A stretch of DNA of 64,000 bases from Jidongwangia harbinensis (GCF_020216025.1 NZ_JAIWNC010000002.1:310001-374000), one strand, 5' to 3'. Shown: positions 51,053 through 59,761, counted from the first letter of the stretch. Notes: generated from the sequence alone by a model not told the origin. Program-made: numbers and translations.

Positions 51053-52419
51053 TCGGTCGGGGTGCCCTGCGAGATCCACTGCCACAGCTGGGTACGGCAG
51101 ATCTCCGCGGTCGCCGCGTCCTCCATCAGCCCGCCCAGCGCCACCGCGCCCTGTCCGCCCAGCCACGCGGCGACGTACCGCAGGGCGACGCTGACCGCGC
51201 TCCGCAGCGCCGCCTCGGTGACCGCCACCGCCGGCGCCCGCACGTCGAGCAGGTCCTGGGCGGTGACCCGGACGTCGTCGCGGCGGCGCACGATCTGGTG
51301 TGGTTCGAAGCCCAGCCACTGGTCGAAGACCTCGCGGCAGGTCGGCACCAGGCCGGGGTGGGCCACCCAGGACCCGTCGAAGCCGTCGCCGACCTCGCGC
51401 CGCTTGTCCTGGCGGACCTGGTTCAGCGCCCGCTTCCCGGCGACCGGGTCGCGGCTGGGGATGACCGCCGCCATGCCGCCGATGGCGTGCGCGCCGCGGC
51501 GGTGGCAGGTCTGCACGAGCAGTTCGGTGTACGCCCGCATGAACGGCGCGGTCATGGTCAGTTGCGCGCGCTCCGGCAGCACCACGTCCGGCCGGTTCTT
51601 GATCATGCTGAACAGGTAGTCCCACCGGCCGGCGTTCAGGCCCGCGGAGTGTTCCCGCAGCTCGTACAGGATCTCGTCCATCTCGAACGCGGCGGTGATG
51701 GTCTCGATCAGCACGGTGGCCCGGATCGTGCCGCGCGGGATGCCCAGCCGCTGCTGGGCGAACACGAACACGTCGTTCCACAGCCGGGCCTCCAGGTGGC
51801 TCTCCAGCTTCGGCAGGTAGAAGTACGGTCCGCTGCCGCGCTCGATCTGCCGCCGTCCGCAGTGGAAGAGGTACATGCCGAAGTCGAACAGCGACGCCGA
51901 CACGGCCCGGCCGCCGATCCGGACGTGGCACTCCGGCAGGTGCCAGCCGCGCGGGCGCACCATGATCGTGGGCAGCTCCGGACCCGGTTCGTAGCGGCGG
52001 CCCTCGGCGCTGGTGAAGCCGATCGTGCCGTCCAGCGCGGCGCGCAGGTTGTGCTGGCCGGCCACGACGTTGTCCCAGGTGGGCGACGTGGCGTCCTCGA
52101 AGTCGGCCATCCACACCTTGGCGCCGGAATTGAGCGCGTTGACGGTCATCTTGCGCTCCGGCGGGCCGGTGATCTCCACCCGGCGGTCCATCAGGTCCTC
52201 GGCCGGCGGCGCCACGGTCCACGAGGTGTCCGCGCGGACGGCCGCGGTCGACGGCAGGAAGTCCAGCTCGGTGGTCCGGGTGGCCCGCCGGCGCCGGCGC
52301 CGGTCCAGCAGCTGGACCCGGCGCGCGCCGAACTCGCGGTCCAGCGCCACCACGAACGCGATCGCATCCTCGCTGAGGATGTCCGGGTATGCCGACGGGG
52401 TAATCGTGACGGTTTCCAT
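50815..52419 (-). CDS. aceB: Malate synthase A
   Basis: 534-residue malate synthase A: condenses glyoxylate and acetyl-CoA to malate in the glyoxylate bypass. The enzyme signature is seen as REHSAGLNAGRWDYLFSMIK (about 244-263), with the catalytic-domain motif MADFEDATSP and the GGMAAVIPSRDP region. Start ATG 52419 shares one base with the aceA stop (TGATG), so the two enzymes are co-translated. The 3' end is overlapped antisense by the aquaporin frame. Confidence 0.96.
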   Translation of the reverse strand: METVTITPSAYPDILSEDAIAFVVALDREFGARRVQLLDRRRRRRATRTTELDFLPSTAAVRADTSWTVAPPAEDLMDRRVEITGPPERKMTVNALNSGAKVWMADFEDATSPTWDNVVAGQHNLRAALDGTIGFTSAEGRRYEPGPELPTIMVRPRGWHLPECHVRIGGRAVSASLFDFGMYLFHCGRRQIERGSGPYFYLPKLESHLEARLWNDVFVFAQQRLGIPRGTIRATVLIETITAAFEMDEILYELREHSAGLNAGRWDYLFSMIKNRPDVVLPERAQLTMTAPFMRAYTELLVQTCHRRGAHAIGGMAAVIPSRDPVAGKRALNQVRQDKRREVGDGFDGSWVAHPGLVPTCREVFDQWLGFEPHQIVRRRDDVRVTAQDLLDVRAPAVAVTEAALRSAVSVALRYVAAWLGGQGAVALGGLMEDAATAEICRTQLWQWISQGTPTDYGVPVTAGLVSRMLREEVDVLSATGALDEDAARRFGRARTLLTVLLTERTCPEFLTLPAYLRHLSAAPAAAREAPVAA

Positions 52420-53684
52420 CAGAACTGCTCCGCTTCGGTCGAGCCGGACAGCGCCGTGGTGGAGCTGTCCGGGTTCAGGGCGGTGGACACGGCGTCGAAG
52501 TAGCCGGTACCGACCTCGGCCTGGTGCCGGGTCGCGGTGTAGCCGTCCGCCTCGGCCGCGAACTCGGCCTCCTGCAACGTCACGTACGCGCTCATGCCGT
52601 CGCTGGCGTAGCCCTTGGCCAGCTCGAACATGGAGTGGTTCAGGGCGTGGAAGCCGGCCAGCGTGACGAACTGGAACTTGTAGCCCATCGCGCCGAGCTC
52701 CTTCTGGAACCGGGCGATGGTGTCGTCGTCGAGGTTGCGCCGCCAGTTGAACGACGGCGAGCAGTTGTAGGCCAGCATCTTGTCCGGGTGCACCCGGTGC
52801 ACCGCCTCGGCGAACTGCCGGGCGAACTCCAGGTCCGGCTTGCCGGTCTCGACCCAGAGCAGGTCGGCGTAGTCGGCGTAGGCGACGCCGCGGGCGATCG
52901 CCGCCTCCGGGCCGCTGCGCACCCGGAAGAAGCCTTCGGCGGTACGGTCGCCGGTGAGGAACGGGCGGTCCCGCTCGTCGACGTCCGTGGTGAGCAGGTC
53001 CGCGGCCAGCGCGTCGGTGCGCGCGATGACCAGGGTCGGCACGCCGCAGACGTCGGCGGCGAGCCGGGCCGCGTTCAGCGTGCGGATGTGCTGGCCGGTC
53101 GGCACCAGCACCTTGCCGCCCAGGTGGCCGCACTTCTTCTCGCTGGCCAGCTGGTCCTCCCAGTGCACGCCCGCGGCGCCGGCCGCGATCATCGCCTTCA
53201 TCAGCTCGAACGCGTTCAGCGGCCCGCCGAACCCGGCCTCCGCGTCGGCCACGATCGGGGCGAACCAGTCCCGCTCCTGCGTGCCGGCGGCGGTGTCGAT
53301 CTGGTCGGCGCGCAGCAGCGCGTTGTTGATCCGGCGCACCACCGCCGGCACCGAGTTGGCCGGGTACAGGCTCTGGTCCGGGTAGGTGTGCCCGGACAGA
53401 TTCGCGTCCGCGGCCACCTGCCAGCCGGACAGGTAGATGGCCCGGAGCCCGGCCCGCACCATCTGCACGGCCTGCCCGCCGGTGAGCGCACCCAGCGCGT
53501 TGAGGTACTCCTCGTCGCGCAGCAGTTGCCAGAGCCGGGCCGCGCCCCGCTCCGCGAGGGTGTGCCGTTCCTGCAGTGAGCCGCGCAGCCGCACCACGTC
53601 CTGCGCGGTGTAGTCGCGGCGCACGCCCAGCCAGCGTGGATCGCCCGCCCACGCCCGAGTGAGGTCGGAAGCCTGATCGTTCAT
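52419..53684 (-). CDS. aceA: Isocitrate lyase
   Basis: 421-residue isocitrate lyase: splits isocitrate into succinate and glyoxylate, the entry to the glyoxylate bypass on C2 or fatty-acid substrates. The active-site signature [10 protein letters not shown] (catalytic Cys) and TPGQ-like loop regions (e.g. [34 protein letters not shown]) are complete. RBS AGGGA before ATG 53684. Directly upstream of aceB and divergent from the ramB-type regulator, with a palindrome between them that could give coordinated control. Confidence 0.97.
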   Translation of the reverse strand: MNDQASDLTRAWAGDPRWLGVRRDYTAQDVVRLRGSLQERHTLAERGAARLWQLLRDEEYLNALGALTGGQAVQMVRAGLRAIYLSGWQVAADANLSGHTYPDQSLYPANSVPAVVRRINNALLRADQIDTAAGTQERDWFAPIVADAEAGFGGPLNAFELMKAMIAAGAAGVHWEDQLASEKKCGHLGGKVLVPTGQHIRTLNAARLAADVCGVPTLVIARTDALAADLLTTDVDERDRPFLTGDRTAEGFFRVRSGPEAAIARGVAYADYADLLWVETGKPDLEFARQFAEAVHRVHPDKMLAYNCSPSFNWRRNLDDDTIARFQKELGAMGYKFQFVTLAGFHALNHSMFELAKGYASDGMSAYVTLQEAEFAAEADGYTATRHQAEVGTGYFDAVSTALNPDSSTTALSGSTEAEQF

Positions 53685-53774
53685 GATGTCCCTGCCTTCC
53701 GTGCCATCGGTGGAAGAACTTCACTGTTGCGCGGCCCGCAGCCCCTACTGAAGCCAGATGTGAGGAGAAGAAAC

Positions 53775-53787
53775 GCAGAAATTCTGC
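53775..53787. promoter_or_regulatory. GCAGAA-A-TTCTGC palindrome in the aceA/ramB divergent region
   Basis: A perfect 6-1-6 inverted repeat (53775-53780, 53782-53787). On the plus strand it abuts TAGCGT (53788-53793), the likely -10 box of the regulator gene; on the minus strand it lies just after TTGACG (about 53791-53796), a -35 box for aceA. So it is well placed for a regulator to control both genes. Confidence 0.55.
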
Positions 53788-53800
53788 TAGCGTCAAACGC

Positions 53801-55252
53801 GTGACCGCTTCGCCTTCCGCCGACGCCACCGTCGACCTCGTCACGCTCGGGCAGCGCCTGCGCCACCTGCGCCGGGCCAAGGGCCTCACGCTGGACCAGC
53901 TCAGCGCCGCGGTCGGCCGGGCGCCGTCGCAGCTGTCCCTGATCGAGAACGGCAAGCGGGAACCCAAGTTGTCGGTGCTGCAGGCGCTGGCCGCCGCGCT
54001 CGGCGTACCCGTGCAGGATCTGCTCCGCCCGGAGGCGCCGAGCCGGCGCGCCGGGCTGGAGATCGAGCTGGCGCACTTCCAGCAGACGCCGGGGTACGCG
54101 GCGCTCGGCCTGCCGGTGGTGCGGGGCGGCAACCGGCTGCCGTCCGACGCGCTGGAGGCGCTGATCGGGCTGCACCGCGAACTGAACCGGCTGCGCACCG
54201 AGCAGAGCGCCACCCCGGAGGTGGCCCGCCGGGCGAACGCCCAGCTCCGCGAGCAGATGCGGGAACGGGACAACTACTTCGCCGACATCGAGGCCGCCGC
54301 CGCCCGGGTGCTGCGGTCGGTCCGCAACACCACCGGCCCGCTGTCCCAGCGCGGCATCCTGGACATCGCCGCGCAGCTCGGCTTCACCCTGCACTACGTG
54401 CCGGACCTGCCCGGTTCCACCCGGTCGGTCACCGATCTGCGCCGGCGGCGCATCTACCTGCCGCAGGTGGCCAGCGGCAAGGGCCACGACCCGCGCGCCG
54501 TGGTGCTGCAGACGCTCGGCCACTTCGTGCTGGGCCACGAGGACCCGGCCGACTACGGCGACTTCCTGCGTCAGCGGGTGGAGGCCAACTACTTCGCCGC
54601 GGCCCTGCTGATGCCGGAGAAGTTCGCGGTCGGCTTCCTGCGCGAGGCGAAGGCCGACCGGGCCCTGGCGATCGACGACTTCCGGGACGCGTTCGGGGTG
54701 TCGTACGAGACCGCGGCGCACCGGTTCACCAACCTCGCCACCCACCACTTCGGCATCCCGGTGCACTTCACCCGGGTGCACGAGAGCGGCACGATCTACA
54801 AGGCGTACGAGAACGACAACGTCCGCTTTCCGGCCGACGTGACCGGCGCGATCGAGGGCCAGCACGCGTGCCGCCGGTGGGCGTCCCGCACGGTGTTCGC
54901 GGCCGACGACCCGTACTCGTCGTTCTACCAGTTCACCGACACCGCGACCGGCACGTACTGGTGCACGGTGCACGTGGAGTCGACCCGCTCCGGGGAGTTC
55001 TCGGTGACCGTCGGCACGCCGTACGAGCACGCCCGCTGGTTCCGCGGCGGGGACACCGCCCGGCGTACCGTGTCGCGCTGTCCGGACCCGGACTGCTGCC
55101 GCCGGCCGCCGGCCGACCTGGTGGAGCGCTGGGCCGGGCACGCCTGGCCCAGCGCCCGGGTGCACTCGCATCTGCTCGCCGCGCTGCCGCCGGGCACCTT
55201 CCCGGGCGTGGACGCGCAGGACGTGTACGCGTTCCTGGACCGGCGCGCCTAG
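53801..55252 (+). CDS. ramB: RamB-type XRE/ImmA regulator of acetate and glyoxylate metabolism
   Basis: 483 residues: N-terminal XRE helix-turn-helix (about 17-72; LGQRLRHLRRAKGLTLDQLS, APSQLSLIENGK), a helical linker, an ImmA/IrrE-like domain with the relic zinc-protease motif LGHFVLGHEDPADYG (HxxxxHE-like), and a C-terminal Cys-containing domain (CPDPDCCRRPPADL). This is the architecture of the RamB/short-chain fatty-acyl regulator family known from Corynebacterium and Mycobacterium to control aceA/aceB. GTG 53801 follows TAGCGT by 7 bases without a Shine-Dalgarno, so translation is leaderless. Divergent position from aceA supports direct control. Confidence 0.88.
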   Translation: MTASPSADATVDLVTLGQRLRHLRRAKGLTLDQLSAAVGRAPSQLSLIENGKREPKLSVLQALAAALGVPVQDLLRPEAPSRRAGLEIELAHFQQTPGYAALGLPVVRGGNRLPSDALEALIGLHRELNRLRTEQSATPEVARRANAQLREQMRERDNYFADIEAAAARVLRSVRNTTGPLSQRGILDIAAQLGFTLHYVPDLPGSTRSVTDLRRRRIYLPQVASGKGHDPRAVVLQTLGHFVLGHEDPADYGDFLRQRVEANYFAAALLMPEKFAVGFLREAKADRALAIDDFRDAFGVSYETAAHRFTNLATHHFGIPVHFTRVHESGTIYKAYENDNVRFPADVTGAIEGQHACRRWASRTVFAADDPYSSFYQFTDTATGTYWCTVHVESTRSGEFSVTVGTPYEHARWFRGGDTARRTVSRCPDPDCCRRPPADLVERWAGHAWPSARVHSHLLAALPPGTFPGVDAQDVYAFLDRRA

Positions 55253-55296
55253 AGCATGGGCGCGGCGGCGTTGTCGGGTTGGCGACGGCCGCCTTT

Positions 55297-55329
55297 CGGT
55301 ACGGCCCGGGAGAGCGTGCGATAGTACCG
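55297..55329 (+). promoter_or_regulatory. Promoter with inverted repeat for the EACC1-caspase operon
   Basis: GATAGT (55320-55325) is a fair -10 box. CGGTAC (55297-55302) and GTACCG (55324-55329) form a 6-bp inverted repeat, one arm at the -35 position and the other over the -10 box, suggesting repression in the resting state. Confidence 0.35.
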
Positions 55330-55353
55330 CGGGGCTCGACCGAAGGGCAGGCA

Positions 55354-55758
55354 GTGTCTAGAGACGTACTCCTTCACCTCGTCGAGGACGGCGCGGACGC
55401 GGAGCGGATCGACGCGGTGGCGGGGCATCTCCGGCGGCAGCTTCTCCAGCTCGACGTCGAGGACGTGACCGGCCTGCGGGCGGGGCCGCCGCCGCCGGGC
55501 GCCCGGGGCTTCGACGTGGCCGCGGCCGGCGGACTGCTGGTGACGCTGAGTGAGTCGGCGACCGCCCTGGCCGGAGTCGTCGCGGTGATCAGACAGTGGG
55601 TCGGTCGCGGTGAGGGCACCCGCCGCACGGTGCGGATCGAGATCGACGGCGACGTGCTGGAACTCTCCGAGGCGTCGGTGCGTGATCAGGAGCGGCTCGT
55701 CGGGCTGTTCGTGAGCCGGCACCGCACTGCCGGACGGAACACCGACACCGGGAGTTGA
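55354..55758 (+). CDS. EACC1-family protein (effector-associated constant component 1)
   Basis: 134 residues from GTG 55354 with AAGGG upstream. It has the EACC1 layout: a variable N-terminus (SRDVLLHLVEDGADAERID), the conserved hydrophobic core LVTLSESATALAGVVAVIRQWVGR (about 70-93), and a C-terminal beta segment RTVRIEIDGDVLELSEAS. EACC1 is the constant partner of enzymes in actinobacterial conflict systems, where it is thought to couple a sensor to a peptidase, nuclease or TIR effector. The stop is 2 bases from the caspase start, so the two are one operon. It is the small adaptor of the system. Confidence 0.78.
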   Translation: MSRDVLLHLVEDGADAERIDAVAGHLRRQLLQLDVEDVTGLRAGPPPPGARGFDVAAAGGLLVTLSESATALAGVVAVIRQWVGRGEGTRRTVRIEIDGDVLELSEASVRDQERLVGLFVSRHRTAGRNTDTGS

Positions 55759-55760
55759 GC

Positions 55761-57734
55761 GTGGCCGGCCGGCGCCAGGCGTTGATCGTCGCCAACGACG
55801 AGTACGAGCACCCTGACCTGCGACGCCTGCGGTCGGCCGCCGCGGACGCCGAGGCCCTGGCCGGCGTCCTGGGCGACCCGGAGATCGGCGGCTTCGCGGT
55901 GGACGTGGCGCGCAACCGCCCGGCGCATGACGTCAGCGTGCAGATCGAAGACCTGTTCTCGGAGAGCCGCGTCGACGATGTCCTGCTTCTGCACTTCTCC
56001 TGCCACGGGTTGAAAGACGAGTCCGGGGAGCTGCACTTCGCCACCCGCAACACCCGCCCGAACCGCCTCGGCTCCACCGCGATATCGGCGGCCTTCGTCC
56101 AGCGGTGCATGCGGGCCAGCCGGTCGCGGAGCATCGTGTTGCTGCTGGACTGCTGCTATGGCGGCGCGTTCAGCCGGGGCGTCACGGTCCGGGCGGCCGG
56201 CGACGTCAACGTGCTGGACAGCTTCGCCGTCGGGCGGCCGGGCGGCGGACGGGGACGCGCGGTGATCACCGCATCGAGTTCGATGGAGTACGCCTTCGAG
56301 GGCGACCACCTCACCGACGCTCCCGGCGCGAGCCCGTCCGTGTTCACCGCCGCCCTCGTCGAAGGGCTGACCACCGGCGACGCGGACCGCGACGGGGACG
56401 GCTGGGTCTCCCTCGACGAACTCTACGACTATGTCTTCGACGCGGTGCGCGAGCGGAACCCGCACCAGACGCCCAGCCGGGTCGTCGAGATGCAGGGTGA
56501 GCTGTACCTCGCCCGGAGCCGCCGCCGCCGAACCCGCCCGGTGGCGGCTGCGCCGGATCCGGGACCCGAGCCCGCGTCACCGCCGGCCTCACCACCACCG
56601 GCCCCACCACCGGCCGCCGTCGACTCAGGACCCGCTACGGCGCCCGCACCTGGACCTCCGCGGGAATCGGTCCGGAGCCGGCGGGCCCGGGCCGTCGTGG
56701 CCGGCGCCGCCGTGCTCGTCGCGATGGTCGCGGTCCTGTGGGCCGTCGATCAGTTCCGGACCGGCAACGACCCGGAACGGTCCGGCGGCGGTACCCCCGC
56801 ACCGGGCATTCGCGGTGTCGCGTTCAGCCCCGACGGCAGGTACCTTGCGGCCGGCAGCGACGACGGCTCGATACGGCTGTGGAACGCCGGCACGGGCGCG
56901 CCCATCGGCTCGCCGCTGACCGGCCATGCCGACCGGGTCACCAGCGTCGCGTTCAGCCCGGACGGAGAGGTGCTCGCCAGCGGCAGCTCCGACGGCCACC
57001 TCCGGCTGTGGCACCCGGCCACCGGGCGACCCGTCAGCCAGTCGACCGGTCATCCCGGCCCGGTCACCAGCGTCGCGTTCAGCCCGGACGGCAAGGTGCT
57101 CGCCAGCGGCAGCACCGACCGGACCGTACGCCGGTGGAATCCCGCCACCGCGCAGGCCGTCGGCCCAGCGCTGACCGGTCATGCCGGCTACGTCACCAGC
57201 GTCGCGTTCAGCCCGGACGGCAAGGTGCTCGCCAGCGGCGATGACGCCCGGACGGTACGGCGGTGGGATCCGGCGACCGGCCGGGCGGTCGGCGAGCCCC
57301 TCACCTCGAACGACGAGTCGAAGATCGCGCAGGTCGGGTTCAGCCCGGACGGCAGGTGGCTCGTCGCCACGAGCGACAACCAGGTGCCGCGACTGTGGAA
57401 CACGAACAACGGTGACACGGTCACACCGGACGCGAAGCACAGCTACGGCGTCCGGGCCTTCGCCTTCGGTCCGAGCGGCAAGGTGTTCGCCGGCGCCATC
57501 CCCACCGCCGGCACCGTGCGCGTGTGGAACCCCGCGACGTGGGACGAGGTCCGGCCGCCGTTGACCGGCCACTCGGGAGAGATCAGCAGCCTGGCGATCA
57601 GCCCGGACGGCAAGTTCCTCGCCGTCGGCGCCCAGTCCGTACGACTGTGGAACCTCGCCACCGGAAGACATGTCCGCGACCTGCCACCGGCCGGCGCCCC
57701 CTCGCTCGCGCCGTCGCCGGCCGCCACCGGATGA
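55761..57734 (+). CDS. Membrane-anchored caspase-like peptidase with C-terminal WD40 propeller
   Basis: 657 residues from GTG 55761 (GGGAG six bases upstream; a TTG at 55755 overlapping the EACC1 stop is an alternative). Caspase/metacaspase-type domain (about 5-230): His dyad residue H82 in HFSCHGLKD and Cys132 in LLLDCCYGG. A Pro-rich linker (about 260-305), a TM helix (about 310-332) with Arg-rich residues just before it, and seven WD40 repeats (about 345-640) of the form VTSVAFSPDGKVLASG...RLWNPATG follow. By the positive-inside rule the protease is cytoplasmic and the propeller outside. This should be the lethal or cleaving effector of an EACC1 module, triggered via the propeller. Confidence 0.88.
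   Translation: MAGRRQALIVANDEYEHPDLRRLRSAAADAEALAGVLGDPEIGGFAVDVARNRPAHDVSVQIEDLFSESRVDDVLLLHFSCHGLKDESGELHFATRNTRPNRLGSTAISAAFVQRCMRASRSRSIVLLLDCCYGGAFSRGVTVRAAGDVNVLDSFAVGRPGGGRGRAVITASSSMEYAFEGDHLTDAPGASPSVFTAALVEGLTTGDADRDGDGWVSLDELYDYVFDAVRERNPHQTPSRVVEMQGELYLARSRRRRTRPVAAAPDPGPEPASPPASPPPAPPPAAVDSGPATAPAPGPPRESVRSRRARAVVAGAAVLVAMVAVLWAVDQFRTGNDPERSGGGTPAPGIRGVAFSPDGRYLAAGSDDGSIRLWNAGTGAPIGSPLTGHADRVTSVAFSPDGEVLASGSSDGHLRLWHPATGRPVSQSTGHPGPVTSVAFSPDGKVLASGSTDRTVRRWNPATAQAVGPALTGHAGYVTSVAFSPDGKVLASGDDARTVRRWDPATGRAVGEPLTSNDESKIAQVGFSPDGRWLVATSDNQVPRLWNTNNGDTVTPDAKHSYGVRAFAFGPSGKVFAGAIPTAGTVRVWNPATWDEVRPPLTGHSGEISSLAISPDGKFLAVGAQSVRLWNLATGRHVRDLPPAGAPSLAPSPAATG
57063..57239 (+). repeat. 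48-bp perfect direct repeat inside the WD40 region
   Basis: Identical 48-bp copies at 57063-57110 and 57192-57239 (129 bases apart, exactly 43 codons), encoding the VTSVAFSPDGKVLASG core; a third copy at 56937-56984 differs at two bases. Shows recent duplication or conversion between repeats, not selection of protein sequence alone. Confidence 0.85.
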
Positions 57735-57835
57735 GCCGGGGTCGTCCCGGGAAGGTCCGGCGCACAACTTGCTGACCGTGAGGGTGACGTCCGTACGTCT
57801 GGGTCTGGTGCCGCGGCCACCGGCCGGTCGACCGG

Positions 57836-58516
57836 TCAGTCGCCGGGGACGGTGAGTCCGATCCGGTGGGCCAGCACGACGGCCTGCACGCGGTCCCGCA
57901 GATGCAGCTTCGCCAGGATGCGCGACACGTAGGTCTTGACCGTCTCGGTGCCGATGAACAGCGCGTCCGCGATCTCCGCGTTCGACATCCCGGCGGCGAG
58001 CAGGTGCAGCACCTCCCGTTCCCGGTCGGTGAGGGCGGCGAGCGTCTCCTCGCGTTGCGTGTCGTGCTGCCGGATCCGTTCGCCGAACCGGCCGATCAGC
58101 CGTCGCGTCACCTCCGGGGCGAGCAGGGCGTTGCCGGCCGCGACGGTGCGCACCGCCGCGATCAGGTCCGGCGGCGGAGTGTCCTTGAGCAGGAAACCGC
58201 TGGCGCCCGCGCGCAGGGCCTCGAACACGTACTGGTCGAGGTTGAAGGTCGTGACGACGAGGACCTTGGGGGCGTGCACGGACTCCGGCCCGGCGAGTTG
58301 CCGGGTCGCCTGGATGCCGTCCAGGCGGGGCATCCGGATGTCCATCAGCACGACGTCGGGCCGCTGCTCGAGCGCCAGCCGGACCGCCTCGACGCCGTCC
58401 TCGGCCACACCGACGACGTCGAAGTCCGGTTGCGCGGACAGGATCGTGCGGTAGCCGGCGCGTACCAGGGGCTGGTCGTCGCAGACCAGGATGCGGGTCG
58501 GGTCCGGTTCGGGCAT
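57836..58516 (-). CDS. NarL/LuxR-family response regulator
   Basis: 226 residues. Receiver domain with acid pair D13-D14, phosphoacceptor Asp59 in VVLMDIRMP, Thr in VVTTFN and Lys in LLKDTPP; C-terminal LuxR HTH (LTDREREVLHLLAAGMSN, then ETVKTYVSRILAKLHL). The start ATG shares a base with the kinase stop (TGATG), so the pair is coupled. The convergent caspase gene lies about 100 bases away. Probable target is the GGGGGAC cluster at 59726-59758. Confidence 0.92.
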   Translation of the reverse strand: MPEPDPTRILVCDDQPLVRAGYRTILSAQPDFDVVGVAEDGVEAVRLALEQRPDVVLMDIRMPRLDGIQATRQLAGPESVHAPKVLVVTTFNLDQYVFEALRAGASGFLLKDTPPPDLIAAVRTVAAGNALLAPEVTRRLIGRFGERIRQHDTQREETLAALTDREREVLHLLAAGMSNAEIADALFIGTETVKTYVSRILAKLHLRDRVQAVVLAHRIGLTVPGD

Positions 58517-59706
58517 CAGCTGTCCGTTCGCATCGGGAAGCGGGCGTGCAGGAGGAAGCCGCCGCCGGGGGAGCGGCTCGCGGTGAATTCGCCGCCGGCC
58601 AGCGAGACCCGCCGCCGGAGCCCGTCGAGACCGCGGCCGGACGGTGCGGCCGGCCGGCCCGGAGCGGGCGCCGGACCGCCGTCCGTGCTGACCCGCACGA
58701 CGACGCCGCCGTCCGCCGGGGCGGTCAGGTGCACCACGGTACGACGGCCCGGTGCGTGCTTGAGCGCGTTGGTCAGCCCTTCCTGCACCACCCGGTAGAC
58801 GGCCAGCCGGGTGAGGCCCTCCGCCGCGGTCGTCGACGGTTCCTCGACGAACTCGACGGGCTGGCCCGCCGCCCTGGTCTGCTCCACGAGGTCGGCCAGC
58901 CGGCCCACGGTGGGTTCCTTGGACGCCGGCCCGGCGTCGTGCCCGGGGTGCAGCACGCCGAGCAGTTCGCGCAGGTCGCCGAGGGCCCGCCGGCCCGTGG
59001 TGCCGATCGCGGTGAGCCCGGCCTCGAGCTCGGCCCGGTCCCCGGCCGGCACGTAGAGGGCGGCGTCGGCCTGCATGACCATCGCGGTCACGTGGTGGGT
59101 GACGACGTCGTGCAGTTCCCGGGCGAGGTGTTCGCGTTCCCGGTGCAGGTCCTCGGCGGCGCGCTGCTCGTGCCGGCGGGCCTGGGCCCGCAACCGGCCG
59201 CGCGACCACCGGCCGAGCGCCCAGCAGCCCGCCGGGAGCGCGAGGAACAGCACGTAGTCCCGCGGTGGGAACGGCGACCCGGCGTGCACCAGCCAGCCCG
59301 TCATGCCGGCGTAGGCCGCGAGCCACGCCAGGACGGTGACGGTCCGCAGCCGGCTCTGCAGCATGCCGGCGCTGTACAGGGCCAGGTACAGCGCGGCGGT
59401 CGCGAACGTCGGCCGGTACCCGAGGATCTGGTAGGCGAAGAACGCCGCGGACGCCGTCGCCAGGCACAGCCCGGGCGCGCGGCTGCGCACCACCAGCGAC
59501 AGCGCGTGGGCGAGCACCAGGCCGGCGGCCACCGGGCCGAACGGACGCTGCGCGGTCGCCCAGCCCACCGCCGTTCCCTTGTCGGCGAGACCCGGGGTGA
59601 AGGACAGCACCGCGACGACGGCCGCGATCGCCAGATCCTGGTGGCCGGGCGGCCGGGACCGGAACCAGCGCACGACGTTGCTCAGGTGCTGCTCGCCGGT
59701 AACCAT
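58516..59706 (-). CDS. NarL-type sensor histidine kinase
   Basis: 396 residues: about five TM helices (22-165) with no large external loop, then the HisKA_3 helix ARELHDVVTHHVTAM with His199, and a HATPase_c domain (QEGLTNALKHAPG N-box, GLDGLRRRVSLAGG). ATG 59706 has no Shine-Dalgarno; TAGCAT (minus strand, 59714-59719) is 7 bases upstream, indicating a leaderless transcript. No transporter gene is linked to this pair, unlike the two-component genes at 21984. Confidence 0.9.
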   Translation of the reverse strand: MVTGEQHLSNVVRWFRSRPPGHQDLAIAAVVAVLSFTPGLADKGTAVGWATAQRPFGPVAAGLVLAHALSLVVRSRAPGLCLATASAAFFAYQILGYRPTFATAALYLALYSAGMLQSRLRTVTVLAWLAAYAGMTGWLVHAGSPFPPRDYVLFLALPAGCWALGRWSRGRLRAQARRHEQRAAEDLHREREHLARELHDVVTHHVTAMVMQADAALYVPAGDRAELEAGLTAIGTTGRRALGDLRELLGVLHPGHDAGPASKEPTVGRLADLVEQTRAAGQPVEFVEEPSTTAAEGLTRLAVYRVVQEGLTNALKHAPGRRTVVHLTAPADGGVVVRVSTDGGPAPAPGRPAAPSGRGLDGLRRRVSLAGGEFTASRSPGGGFLLHARFPMRTDS

Positions 59707-59725
59707 GATCTCGATGCTAGGGAGC

Positions 59726-59758
59726 GGGGGACCGCCTGAAGTCCCCCACCGGGGGGAC
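59726..59758. promoter_or_regulatory. Three GGGGGAC half-sites; also a hairpin after the EAL gene
   Basis: GGGGGAC (59726-59732), GTCCCCC (59741-59747) and GGGGGGAC (59751-59758): an inverted pair with 8-base spacing plus an adjacent head-to-tail copy. It is just upstream of the kinase -10 box. GTCCCCC-N4-GGGGGAC can fold as a 7-bp hairpin directly after the EAL gene's stop, so it may also end that transcript. Confidence 0.5.
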
Positions 59759-59761
59759 CGC

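Noticed and set aside
55755..55757. TTG start for the caspase gene overlapping the EACC1 stop
   Set aside because: GTG at 55761 has GGGAG at proper spacing and loses only two residues; TTG starts are rarer. It remains an alternative.
56937..57239. Regularly spaced identical repeats that could be mistaken for a CRISPR array
   Set aside because: Spacing is a coding multiple (129 bases), spacers are WD40 blades in frame, and no cas genes or palindromic repeat structure exist.
57784..57797. GACGT-N4-ACGTC inverted repeat between the caspase gene and the response regulator
   Set aside because: Lies between convergent gene ends where a promoter operator is not expected, and its arms are short; could be chance in GC-rich DNA.
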